Assembly: GCA_036522155.1 (NCBI GenBank)
Contig: DATDGI010000449.1
Location: 1-22,156, forward strand
Length of the DNA: 22,156 nt
DNA from: UBA9676 sp036522155
Lineage (GTDB): Bacteria > Actinomycetota > Actinomycetes > Streptosporangiales > Streptosporangiaceae
Direction of reading: 5' to 3'
Each line of letters opens with the position of its first letter. The first letter of the stretch is position 1. This document shows positions 1 to 7,354 of the stretch, piece after piece. The position numbers and the translations under genes were made by a program. The notes below the pieces were generated by a model. The model was given only the letters and a program-made list of their open reading frames with translations. It was not told where the DNA came from and did not search any database.

Positions 1-792
1 GGTGTAGATCACCGCCAGCAGCGCGACCGCGATGATGGCCGCCCGGCCCGGGTTCGTGCGCCGGTGCTTGACCTCCTCGTTCACATACAGCGTGCCATCC
101 CAGCCGCCGTACACGAACACCGCGATCAAGAACCCGGCCACCGCGCTGCCCTTGTGCCCGATCCCCCACGGGCTGAACCAGCCCTTGGTGATCGCGAACG
201 TGCCCGGGTGGTGGTTGATCACCGCGATCAGGCCCCAGATGGCCAGGCCGATGAGGATCGCATACTCCACCGCCGCCATCCCCACCTGGGTCCGGGCCGT
301 GATCCGGATGCCGACCACGGCGATGACCAGCATGACGAGGCTCAGCCCGGTGCCGATGGCAATATACGCCCACTTGTTCGTCGAGCCGGACCCGAACACC
401 GCCAGCACCGACGGGCCCAGCAGCAAGATCTCGGCCACGGTGCCGATGATGTACGCCACCACCATCAGCCACCCGGTCAAAAACCCCAGATACGGGTTGA
501 TGGCCCGGCCCACCCACTCAAACGACGCCCCGCAGTTCGCGTTCCACATGTTGCACCGGCGGTACGCGTTCGCGATGACCAGCATCGGGATCGCGGTCAG
601 CAGCAGGATCGGCCCACTGCCATACGCGGTCGCCAGCACCAGCCCGGCCAGCGACAGCCCGATCGTCGCCGCCGGCGCCGACGACGCCATGCCGATAACT
701 GTGTCTTGCGCCACGCCAATGGCGTCGGGTTCCAGCCTGGTCTCGGGGGTGGGTGCGGTACCGCGAACGGCGGCGGCGGAATGATCCGTCAT
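1..792 (-). CDS. APC-superfamily amino acid permease, C-terminus cut by window edge
   Basis: The reverse strand reads open from an ATG at 792 to the left edge, giving 264 residues with no stop. After a polar start of about 25 residues come hydrophobic segments typical of APC amino acid/polyamine transporters, including GMASSAPAATIGLSLAGLVL, the loop NMWNANCGASFEWVGRAINP followed by YLGFLTGW, and a late YGGWDGTLYVNEEVK. This last motif matches the conserved helix and loop of the family (gene product imports or exchanges amino acids across the plasma membrane). An AGGAG box at 798-802 sits 5 nt before the ATG and supports this start. The gene is divergent from the acetyltransferase at 1172. About half of a usual 480-500 residue permease is present, so the substrate cannot be named. 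I see no frameshift. Confidence 0.85.
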   Translation of the reverse strand, partial: MTDHSAAAVRGTAPTPETRLEPDAIGVAQDTVIGMASSAPAATIGLSLAGLVLATAYGSGPILLLTAIPMLVIANAYRRCNMWNANCGASFEWVGRAINPYLGFLTGWLMVVAYIIGTVAEILLLGPSVLAVFGSGSTNKWAYIAIGTGLSLVMLVIAVVGIRITARTQVGMAAVEYAILIGLAIWGLIAVINHHPGTFAITKGWFSPWGIGHKGSAVAGFLIAVFVYGGWDGTLYVNEEVKHRRTNPGRAAIIAVALLAVIYT

Positions 793-1171
793 CTGTGCTC
801 CTATCGCGCCGGGCCAGGGCCTCGGCTCAACTGCGGGATAGCGAAACGGCCCCGTTCAGATTCCCGGGGAGAATGCACGCGCGATGATGGGACAGCGGCC
901 CGGCGCCGGCCGACCTGCCGCTCGCTATTGAGCGCAGCCCGCCACGCGGCAGGTCGTGAAACCGCCGCGTTAGCCACGTACAGGATCGTAGCGGTTGTTT
1001 CCCGACATTGGGAGACAAGCACCCCGCGTTACCGGCGCGTAACGGTGTTCCCATGCCAGCGTTTTACCCAGGGTTTCCGGTGCGGCCACCCCATTGCCAG
1101 AAGAGCCGGTTTTATCCGCCGGTACTCGTTGGATACGCTGCCCGGGATTGCCGAATCGGTGGAGGATGCTC
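793..1171. other. Divergent intergenic region, no gene seen
   Basis: These 379 bp separate the permease from the acetyltransferase. Reading frames cross the stretch, but none has a ribosome binding site or recognisable protein. The only structured signal is the inverted repeat at 1027-1044. Promoters for both flanking genes should lie here, but I cannot assign -35/-10 boxes with confidence. Confidence 0.5.
1027..1044. promoter_or_regulatory. Perfect inverted repeat, possible repressor operator
   Basis: CGTTAC-(6 nt)-GTAACG forms a perfect 6+6 palindrome in the divergent promoter region. The size and the GTTAC/GTAAC half-sites are what TetR-family operators often look like. No TetR gene is in the window, so the regulator and even the function are inferred. 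Confidence 0.3.
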
Positions 1172-2149
1172 ATGCCCGCTCCGGTGGCAGGGCCTGCGAG
1201 CGGCATTGGCGCGCAGGTCGGCCGGCGCTGGCAGGCCATCGACAGGCTGCTGCCCGAGCCGGCCGCCCTGCCGGCCGGCTGCGGTGCGGAGCTTGCGGTC
1301 GCCAGCGGCGGGCAGCCGGTAGCCATCGGCCGTTGCGAGCACTGGCGGGCCGAACCCGGATCCCTGGAGCTGTCCTGGGGCGCGGCGCGCAGGTTCCGGC
1401 TCACTGCCCAGGTGGCGGGGCCGGACATCGGCGGTGCGCTCGACCGGCTGCTGTCGCAGTGGCATGACCATCTGGCCAGCGTGCCCGGGGCCGGCGGCGA
1501 GGACACCGCCGCCACCGTGACCTGGCCCAGCCGTGACATCGACGGGGTCCTCCCACTGCTGCGGCACGGGCTCATGCCGCTGACCGTGATCGCCGCGCGC
1601 AGCACGGTGGCGGCCGGAGCTGGCCGGGCCGGCCGGGCTGACCCGGACGGGCCGGCCGGTGTCCGCATCCGGCGGGCCGGGCCGGCGGACATCGAGGCGG
1701 TCACCCGGCTAGGGCAGGAGGTGATCCGGTACGACGGGCATTTCGGCATGGTGTCCGAGCGGCCGAGCACGGCCGCCGCGATGCGCCGGGAGGCGGCCGC
1801 CTTGCTGGCCAGGCCGCAGCCCTGGGTGTGGCTGGCCGAGCGGGATGCCACCCCGGTCGGGCTGCTGGCGGCCGAGGGACCGGAAACCACCGGGTGGATC
1901 GCCCCGCTCACCCGCCTGGCGCCGGCCTGCTATCTGGGCTTCATGTTCACCGCGCCGGGCGAGCGGGGCGGCGGTGTCGGGGCGGCGCTGGTGGCGCGGC
2001 TGCACCACGATGTCGCCGCGGCCGGCGTCCCGGTCACGCTGCTGCACTATGGGCAGGTCAACCCGCTGTCGGTGCCGTTCTGGAGCCAGCAGGGCTACCG
2101 GCCGCTGTGGCTGGCCTGGGAGGCCTGGCCTGCCGCCGCGGTCCGCTGA
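1172..2149 (+). CDS. GNAT-family N-acetyltransferase
   Basis: This encodes 325 residues. The C-terminal half (about 163-325) is a GNAT fold: it opens with VRIRRAGPADIEAVTRLGQE and has the acetyl-CoA-binding motif A as RGGGVGAALV near 265-274. It ends with VNPLSVPFWSQQGYRPL, the usual beta6/beta7 region. The N-terminal half (1-145) is not recognised and could be a degenerate second GNAT-like lobe. GGAGG at 1161-1165 is 6 nt before the ATG at 1172. An in-frame ATG at 1166 touches the box and is less likely, and frame-open sequence further upstream lacks a binding site. The enzyme would transfer an acetyl group from acetyl-CoA to an amine, substrate unknown. It converges with the MFS gene, with only 13 bp between stops. 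Confidence 0.8.
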   Translation: MPAPVAGPASGIGAQVGRRWQAIDRLLPEPAALPAGCGAELAVASGGQPVAIGRCEHWRAEPGSLELSWGAARRFRLTAQVAGPDIGGALDRLLSQWHDHLASVPGAGGEDTAATVTWPSRDIDGVLPLLRHGLMPLTVIAARSTVAAGAGRAGRADPDGPAGVRIRRAGPADIEAVTRLGQEVIRYDGHFGMVSERPSTAAAMRREAAALLARPQPWVWLAERDATPVGLLAAEGPETTGWIAPLTRLAPACYLGFMFTAPGERGGGVGAALVARLHHDVAAAGVPVTLLHYGQVNPLSVPFWSQQGYRPLWLAWEAWPAAAVR

Positions 2150-2162
2150 CCCGCGGGAAGCG

Positions 2163-3425
2163 TCAGGTCTGCCCGCGAGTGTCACCGGCCGTTAGGGCAG
2201 CCACCGGTGGCCGATGGGCCCACCGGGTCTCCGGCGCGAACAGGCCCAGCACGGCCGACAGCCCGAGCACCCCGGCCGCCAGCCCGAAGGCCGCCTGGTA
2301 GGAGGCCACGTCCACCAGGTAACCGGCGGTCACCGGCCCGGCGACAGCGCCGATGTCGCCGGACATCTGGTAGGAGGCGACCAGGGTCCCGCCGCGGCCG
2401 GCCAGGATGTCGCCGATCATCGCGGCCGGCCCGACGTCGAGCAGCCCCGACCCGGCACCCACGACGGCCAGCGCCCCGAGGTACCCGGCCAGCCCGGCCG
2501 GCCCGGGCAGCACTGCGAGCATGACCAGCCCACCCGCCGACACCAGGCAGCCGCCGACGATGACCGGCCGCCGCCCGAACCGGTCGGCTAGCCACCCGCC
2601 GGGCAAGAGGGTGGCGGCGTTCAGCACGGCCACCACCCCGAAGCCGATGCCGGTCCAGATGGCTGACCGGTGCAGCACATCGCGGACGAACAGCGGCACG
2701 ATCGCGCTGCGCACCCCGATCACGGCGAAACCGTCCGCCAGGTTCGCCGCCGCGGCCGCGCGGAACGCCCGGTTCCGTAGCGCCCGCGCGACCTCGGGCA
2801 GGATCCGGCTGGCCGGTGGCCGGGTGCCGGGGTTCCGGCCGGGCCTGCCCCGGAGCGCAACCGCGGCGATGATCCCCGGCACGACGAGCAGCACGCCGTA
2901 GATGATGAACGGCGCCCGCATGGACCAGGCGGCGATCAGCCCGCCGAGCGCCGGGCCGGTAATCCCGCCGACCAGGAAGCCGCCCGCGTACAGGCCACTG
3001 GCCCGGCCCCGGTCCGCCCCGGGCACGCTGGCCAGCAGCAGGGTCTGGGCGCTGACGCCGAACATCGCCGAGCCGAACCCGCCCGCCCCGCGCAGGACGA
3101 TGAGTTCCGCGAACGAGCCGGAGAACCCGGCCACGATGCTGCTGACCGCGACGATCGCGATGCCGCACGCCATGACAGCGGGCTCGCCGAACCTGTCCAC
3201 CAGGCGGCCCGCGGGCAGCGCCCCGGCGATCCTGATCAGCGCGAACGCGCTGACCACGCTGGCCGCCGCGGCCGTGCTGACCCCGAAGTGACGGGCGAAC
3301 GCCGGGATGTCCGGCGCGACGATCCCGAACCCGAGCGCGACCGTGAACGAGACCGCGGTGAGGATGGCCACCTCGCGCGGCAGGCCGCGGAATGGCCCGC
3401 GGCGAGCGCGAGGCACGTGGGACAT
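2163..3425 (-). CDS. MFS transporter (putative drug/metabolite exporter)
   Basis: This is a 420-residue membrane protein with about 12 hydrophobic helices. The loop 2-3 signature appears as GRLVDRFGEPAVM and is repeated in the second half as GGWLADRFGRRPVIV, the classic duplicated MFS motif A. The first helix reads AILTAVSFTVALGFGIVAPD, typical of drug/H+ antiporter-like MFS proteins. The start at 3425 (MSHVPRARRG) is chosen because it lies directly before helix 1. There is no strong Shine-Dalgarno, and the open frame extends upstream into the divergent promoter region of the aquaporin gene, which is unlikely to be coding. Substrate is not predictable from sequence. The protein acts in the plasma membrane. 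Confidence 0.85.
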   Translation of the reverse strand: MSHVPRARRGPFRGLPREVAILTAVSFTVALGFGIVAPDIPAFARHFGVSTAAAASVVSAFALIRIAGALPAGRLVDRFGEPAVMACGIAIVAVSSIVAGFSGSFAELIVLRGAGGFGSAMFGVSAQTLLLASVPGADRGRASGLYAGGFLVGGITGPALGGLIAAWSMRAPFIIYGVLLVVPGIIAAVALRGRPGRNPGTRPPASRILPEVARALRNRAFRAAAAANLADGFAVIGVRSAIVPLFVRDVLHRSAIWTGIGFGVVAVLNAATLLPGGWLADRFGRRPVIVGGCLVSAGGLVMLAVLPGPAGLAGYLGALAVVGAGSGLLDVGPAAMIGDILAGRGGTLVASYQMSGDIGAVAGPVTAGYLVDVASYQAAFGLAAGVLGLSAVLGLFAPETRWAHRPPVAALTAGDTRGQT

Positions 3426-3486
3426 TTTGCCAGGCCAGCTTGGAGGGTTGTGCCTGCCCGGGAGGGAGTTGCCTGGTACTGTCCTG

Positions 3487-3509
3487 CCGGACTTGATCGT
3501 CCTGTCCGG
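3487..3509. promoter_or_regulatory. Inverted repeat in the MFS/aquaporin divergent promoter
   Basis: CCGGAC-(11 nt)-GTCCGG lies between the divergent MFS and aquaporin starts, about 30 bp before the aquaporin GTG. It could be an operator shared by both genes. Nothing else supports this beyond position and symmetry. Confidence 0.25.
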
Positions 3510-3539
3510 GTTCAGCCTGGAACTCAGCGGGAGGCAGCG

Positions 3540-4178
3540 GTGCGCAAATACGTCGCTGAATTCATCGGCACCTTCGGCCTGGTGTTCACCGTCGGCTGCA
3601 CGGTCCTGGCCCACGCGGCGCTGGCACCGCTCGCGATCGGCGCCGTGCTGATGGTGCTGGTGTACGCCGGCGGGCACATCTCCGGGGCGCACTACAACCC
3701 GGCGGTGAGCCTCTCTGTCTTCCTGCGCGGCGGGCTGACCAGGAAGGATCTGTTCCCCTACTGGGCCGCGCAACTGGTGGCGGCGCTGATCGCGGCGCCG
3801 CTGGCGCGGTTCGTGGTCAACCCGTCCGCGGTGGTCGCGCTGTCACTGTCCGGCCGCGCGGTGGCGGCCGCGCTGCTGGCCGAGTTCCTGTTCACCTTCG
3901 CCCTGGCCTACGTCGTGCTGAACGTCGCGACCAGCAAGGACCACCCGCAGAACTCTTTCTACGGGCTGGCGATCGGGTTCACGGTGTTCGCCGGCGCCAC
4001 CGCCGTCGGCGGCATCAGCGGCGGCGCGTTCAACCCCGCCGTGGCCTTCGGCGCCACCCTGATGGGCCTGCTGTCGTGGTCGAACATCTGGATCTACCTG
4101 CTGGCCGAACTGGCCGGCGGTGCGGCCGCGGCGGTGACGTTCCGCTACCTGAGCCCCGGTGATCGCGCATCGGACTGA
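3540..4178 (+). CDS. MIP/aquaporin-family channel lacking the ar/R arginine
   Basis: This encodes 212 residues with six hydrophobic spans and two half-helices carrying the hallmark NPA motifs: SGAHYNPAVS (NPA 53-55) and SGGAFNPAVAFG (NPA 165-167). The GTG start at 3540 is fixed by GGGAGG at 3529-3534, 5 nt upstream, and by MRKYVAEFIGTFGLVF, the usual first helix with the EFIGTF motif. MIP channels let water or small neutral solutes cross the membrane. After the second NPA most water and glycerol channels have arginine of the aromatic/arginine filter. Here the residue is valine (168). The protein is also shorter than usual (230-280). A non-classical pore is therefore inferred; the solute is unknown. 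Confidence 0.85.
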   Translation: MRKYVAEFIGTFGLVFTVGCTVLAHAALAPLAIGAVLMVLVYAGGHISGAHYNPAVSLSVFLRGGLTRKDLFPYWAAQLVAALIAAPLARFVVNPSAVVALSLSGRAVAAALLAEFLFTFALAYVVLNVATSKDHPQNSFYGLAIGFTVFAGATAVGGISGGAFNPAVAFGATLMGLLSWSNIWIYLLAELAGGAAAAVTFRYLSPGDRASD

Positions 4179-4220
4179 CCGCGGGTGTCACCAGCGGCCG
4201 TAGTGAACCATCTGGCGGGT

Positions 4221-5042
4221 TCAGGGCAGCCAGTCGAGAAGCAGGTCGTTCAGCCGATCAGGGGCGTCGAGCGGGATCCAGTGGCTCGCGCCGGGGATCA
4301 CCTCATGATGCCAGGGCCCGGCCACCCAGGCGCCGGACTGCTCCATCGGCTCACCTTCGAGGTAGTGGTCGTTGGTTGACCAGACACCGAGCGTCGGCGC
4401 CTGCACCGGCGGAAGCTCGGGCGGTGGTCCCGGCATCCGCGGCGCCAGGTTCGCCCGGTACCAGTTCAGCGAGGCGGTGAGCGCGCCGGGCCGGGACAGG
4501 TCGGCGATGTAGCGGTCGAGGTCGCCGTCGCCGCGGCTGAAATCCCGCAGCCAGGCCCAGTCGTCGAACTGGATGGTGGCCTCGGCGATGCCCTCGAACT
4601 GGAAGAACAGCTGGTACCAGGCCATCTCGTATTGCCGGATCGAGCGGGGGGCGCGCGGGTGCCCCACCGACAGCACGGTGAGGCTGCGCACGCGGCCAGG
4701 CAGGAACATGGCCGTGAACCAGGCGACGGCCGCTCCCCAGTCGTGCCCGACGACGTGGGCCTGCTCGACGCCGAGCGCGTCGAGGATGGCGGCCACGTCC
4801 CCGACGGCGTGGGTCAGCGCGTACTCCGCCACCTGCGGTGGCCGGTCCGAGCGCCCGAAGCCGCGCATGTCCGGCGCTATCACGCGGTAGCCGTGGCCGG
4901 TGAGGAACGGGATCTGGTGCCGCCACAGGTAGGCCGAGTCCGGCCAGCCATGGATCAGCAGCACCGGGGTCCCGCTGCCGTGGTCTTCCACATGCAGGCG
5001 GACCCCACCGGAGACGACCTGGCGGTCCTGGCTGGCGCTCAC
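4221..5042 (-). CDS. Alpha/beta-fold hydrolase, epoxide hydrolase type
   Basis: This 273-residue soluble enzyme has a complete alpha/beta-hydrolase triad. HGWPDS (31-36) is the HGxP oxyanion segment. The nucleophile elbow GHDWGAAVAW places Asp101 as nucleophile, the acid is Asp225 in STNDHYLEG, and the base is His254 in PGASHWIPLD. Asp at the elbow, HGxP and the cap region with paired Tyr/Trp are the epoxide hydrolase/haloalkane dehalogenase pattern. The GH-DWG context favours epoxide hydrolase. The start is GTG at 5042, in a 4-bp GTGA overlap with the stop of the upstream FAD monooxygenase gene, so the two are probably translationally coupled. The likely role is hydrolysing an epoxide made by that partner, which is inference. 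Confidence 0.85.
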   Translation of the reverse strand: MSASQDRQVVSGGVRLHVEDHGSGTPVLLIHGWPDSAYLWRHQIPFLTGHGYRVIAPDMRGFGRSDRPPQVAEYALTHAVGDVAAILDALGVEQAHVVGHDWGAAVAWFTAMFLPGRVRSLTVLSVGHPRAPRSIRQYEMAWYQLFFQFEGIAEATIQFDDWAWLRDFSRGDGDLDRYIADLSRPGALTASLNWYRANLAPRMPGPPPELPPVQAPTLGVWSTNDHYLEGEPMEQSGAWVAGPWHHEVIPGASHWIPLDAPDRLNDLLLDWLP

Positions 5043-6445
5043 GCCAGCATCCTCAGCAGGTCGCCGCGGGCCGGCCCGGGCATGGTGACGTCGTCACGCT
5101 CCCCGGCCAGCGTCATGATGCGCTCGCTGAGACCGGGCCGGGCCAGCACCTCGGCGGGCGGAGCCAGCATCGCGATGGTTTCCAGGAAGGCACGGAAGAC
5201 GTCGGCGTCGTACAGCATGGCCTTCTGCAGCGCGGCCCGCACCGTGGCCGGGCCGGCCGGGCCCGGAATGGGCCGGCCCTCGATGGCCGCGTCCATCTGT
5301 TCCTTGCGGGCCCGGTCAAACCCGACCGTGTCCCGGTACCAGGGGGTGATCCGGGCCCGGGTCATCTCGTCGTGCGCGTTCGCCAGCGCCAGCGGGTCAT
5401 CCAGGTGGCCGCCGATGACCTCGACGGCGCCCGCGGCGTGCATGAGCCCCATGGTCATGCCCCGCCCGAGCGACGGGTTGGTGCAGCACGCCGAGTCGCC
5501 CACGGTGATGAGCCCGGTCACCACCGGCGTGCCGTCCACCACGTAGCGCCGGTGCCGGTCGACGACCCCGCTGATCGCGAGAACCTCGGAGACCGGATCG
5601 CCGTCAAGCAGGTGTGCGTGCAGCGGGCACGCGGCGATCACCGCCGTCCATGCGGCGGTGTGACGTAGATCTTTCAGCGCCTGGTCGCGGGAGGAGATGT
5701 AGATCGTCACCGACCAGGTGCCACCGTCACCGGGGAGGGTCAGCAGTGAATAGCAATCGAACGGCGTCAGCAGCCCGGTGAGGAAGGGCGGCATGGTTCC
5801 GGCCGGCGACCGGAAGTAGCGGGTGTAGTAGGTGAACCCCGAGTCCTCGGCCTCCTCGGCGGGCGGCCGGGCACCCAGCGCCGCCAGCCAGGCCGGCAGC
5901 TCCGACCGGCGGCCCATGGCATCGATGACCAGATCGGCGGTGAGCTCCTCGCCATCGGCGGTGCGGACCCCGGTCACGTGCGGCACGCCGCTGGCGGCCG
6001 GCGGGCCGGTCAGCAGTTCGGTCACCCGGACGCCGCGCCGGACGTCGACGCCCTGCTCAGCGCAGCCGGCCACCGCGTACTCGACCACCGGGCGGCGGGC
6101 GGTCACGGTAGTGAACCGTTCGTCACCGGCCCGCGGCTCACGGTCCTGGATGAACGGCGGCAGCAGCGTCAGCAGGTCGAACGATGTGCCGTCGGCGTCA
6201 AGGAGGGCCTGTTTTACATCCGGCAGCTGGGCACCGAGCATGTGGGTGCCGCCCGGCTGCAGGAAATGCGGCTGCTTGAACTGCGCGACCCCCCGCCGTT
6301 CCCACGCCTGCCAGGCGTCACCGGGTGAGCCCGGTGTGGCGGTGCCGTCCCGCTCCAGGACAACGACGTCCATGCCTTGCCGGGCGAGCATCAGCCCTAG
6401 CGACAGGCCGGCGAACCCGCCACCGGCGACAACGATCCTGGGCAT
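5039..6445 (-). CDS. FAD-dependent monooxygenase/oxidoreductase
   Basis: This is a 468-residue flavoprotein. The N-terminal Rossmann motif is MPRIVVAGGGFAGLSLGLML, followed by the acidic end of beta2 (VVVLERD). The second FAD-binding motif is ITVGDSACCTNPSLGRGMTM (Gly316-Asp317), as in the group A flavin monooxygenase/halogenase/geranylgeranyl reductase superfamily. I see no halogenase WxWxIP motif. A run of Gs lies just before the ATG at 6445. It is the first gene of a two-gene unit with the epoxide hydrolase (4-bp overlap). Together they suggest epoxidation of an alkene or aromatic followed by hydrolysis; substrate unknown. The protein is about the right length and has no visible defect. 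Confidence 0.8.
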   Translation of the reverse strand: MPRIVVAGGGFAGLSLGLMLARQGMDVVVLERDGTATPGSPGDAWQAWERRGVAQFKQPHFLQPGGTHMLGAQLPDVKQALLDADGTSFDLLTLLPPFIQDREPRAGDERFTTVTARRPVVEYAVAGCAEQGVDVRRGVRVTELLTGPPAASGVPHVTGVRTADGEELTADLVIDAMGRRSELPAWLAALGARPPAEEAEDSGFTYYTRYFRSPAGTMPPFLTGLLTPFDCYSLLTLPGDGGTWSVTIYISSRDQALKDLRHTAAWTAVIAACPLHAHLLDGDPVSEVLAISGVVDRHRRYVVDGTPVVTGLITVGDSACCTNPSLGRGMTMGLMHAAGAVEVIGGHLDDPLALANAHDEMTRARITPWYRDTVGFDRARKEQMDAAIEGRPIPGPAGPATVRAALQKAMLYDADVFRAFLETIAMLAPPAEVLARPGLSERIMTLAGERDDVTMPGPARGDLLRMLA

Positions 6446-6478
6446 GCCGGCCCCCGATCATGAGTCATCGGAATCGGT

Positions 6479-6504
6479 CGGCCGCTCCCGGCGCGGGGCG
6501 GCCG
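6479..6504. terminator. GC hairpin between two minus-strand genes
   Basis: CGGCCGC and GCGGCCG pair across 12 nt, with a further CCC/GGG pairing inside. It lies about 95 nt past the stop of the DUF6624 gene and about 35 nt before the start of the FAD monooxygenase gene. It could end the first transcript or structure the leader of the second. There is no T-tract, which is common for high-GC actinomycete terminators. Confidence 0.35.
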
Positions 6505-6599
6505 TTGTCTCGTACCTGACTCTGCCGGAAATCCTCGCAGGCACTGTGCGGGGAGGACAAGATTCCTGCCCGCTCTCCGGTGACGGCTTGCTGCCGGTG

Positions 6600-7262
6600 T
6601 TACGAACCGGGTGCGGCGCCCCCGGGGCCGGGTGGATCGGCGGGTTCCCCGATCCACACCGTTGTGGTCCAGCCGCAGCTTCCGCAGGTGATGTCCTGCT
6701 GCTCCCCCGGGTCGGGCAGCCAGGTCTCGATGGCCGCACCGCAGTCCACACAGGTAATTTCGGTTGGCTTAGGCGCACCGAGATGTTCGGTCATGCTGGC
6801 GGTATAGTCCGCGATCGGGCCCAGCCCCACCGATGCCCGCCGCCGGTCAACCGCGTCCGGGTCGCGGAGCTTCCGCGGCTGCCAGCGCCCGTCCCGGCCA
6901 GCCAGCTGGGTGCCGTACTCCTGCGGCTGATCCTCCGCGAGCAGGACCCGGTCGGTCAGGTAGGCCAGTTCGGTACCCGACGCTTCGCCCCGCCCCGCGG
7001 CCTCGGTCATCAGGGTGAGGCAGGTCCGCTGGAACGCGGGGTCACGATCGGCGTGCTGGGCCAGCAGCCAGGCGGCGTGAGCACCGTCCTCGCCGACCAG
7101 CGACCGTCCTGGCCAGCCGGACTCGGCTATCACCTGCTTCAGCCAGGGCAGGTTGTCGGCATCCACCGCCGCGACCGGCTCCCAGTCCCGTTCGGCCTGC
7201 CTGCGCGCGTCCTGATCGAGGGCGGCCCGGCGCAGAAGCTCGGCCCGCAGATCCGCACTCAT
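6600..7262 (-). CDS. DUF6624-like protein with C-terminal zinc ribbon
   Basis: This encodes 220 residues. The central region contains DADNLPWLKQVIAESGWPGR, then SLVGEDGAHAAWLLAQHAD, a run of acidic and aromatic positions characteristic of the actinobacterial DUF6624 family, ending near YLTDRVLLAEDQPQEYGTQL. The last 50 residues add two CxxC knuckles (Cys171/Cys174 and Cys193/Cys196), a zinc-ribbon pattern, followed by a Pro/Gly-rich tail. Zinc binding is inferred from the four cysteines. The ATG at 7262 is chosen for a GGCAGG-like box and because residues upstream look non-coding and Arg-rich. Family function is unknown. The gene is 92 bp downstream of the DUF2207-like gene on the same strand. 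Confidence 0.7.
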   Translation of the reverse strand: MSADLRAELLRRAALDQDARRQAERDWEPVAAVDADNLPWLKQVIAESGWPGRSLVGEDGAHAAWLLAQHADRDPAFQRTCLTLMTEAAGRGEASGTELAYLTDRVLLAEDQPQEYGTQLAGRDGRWQPRKLRDPDAVDRRRASVGLGPIADYTASMTEHLGAPKPTEITCVDCGAAIETWLPDPGEQQDITCGSCGWTTTVWIGEPADPPGPGGAAPGS

Positions 7263-7354
7263 GCCGTCAGCCTGCCGCCCGGCCACCGCCCGGGCAAGGC
7301 ACCCGCTGCGGCCACGCCGATCTGCCCGACGTAGTGGCCGCGCGGTGCACCTCC

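Noticed and set aside
64..1467. Long plus-strand frame over the permease and acetyltransferase
   Set aside because: Its product is Arg/His/Pro-rich, has no ribosome binding site, and is antisense to the recognisable permease and out of frame with the acetyltransferase. Long frames of this sort are common in GC-rich DNA.
5832..7334. 500-codon plus-strand frame over FAD monooxygenase and DUF6624 genes
   Set aside because: It is antisense to two genes with clear motifs and its product is Ser/Arg/Pro-rich with no fold or motif.
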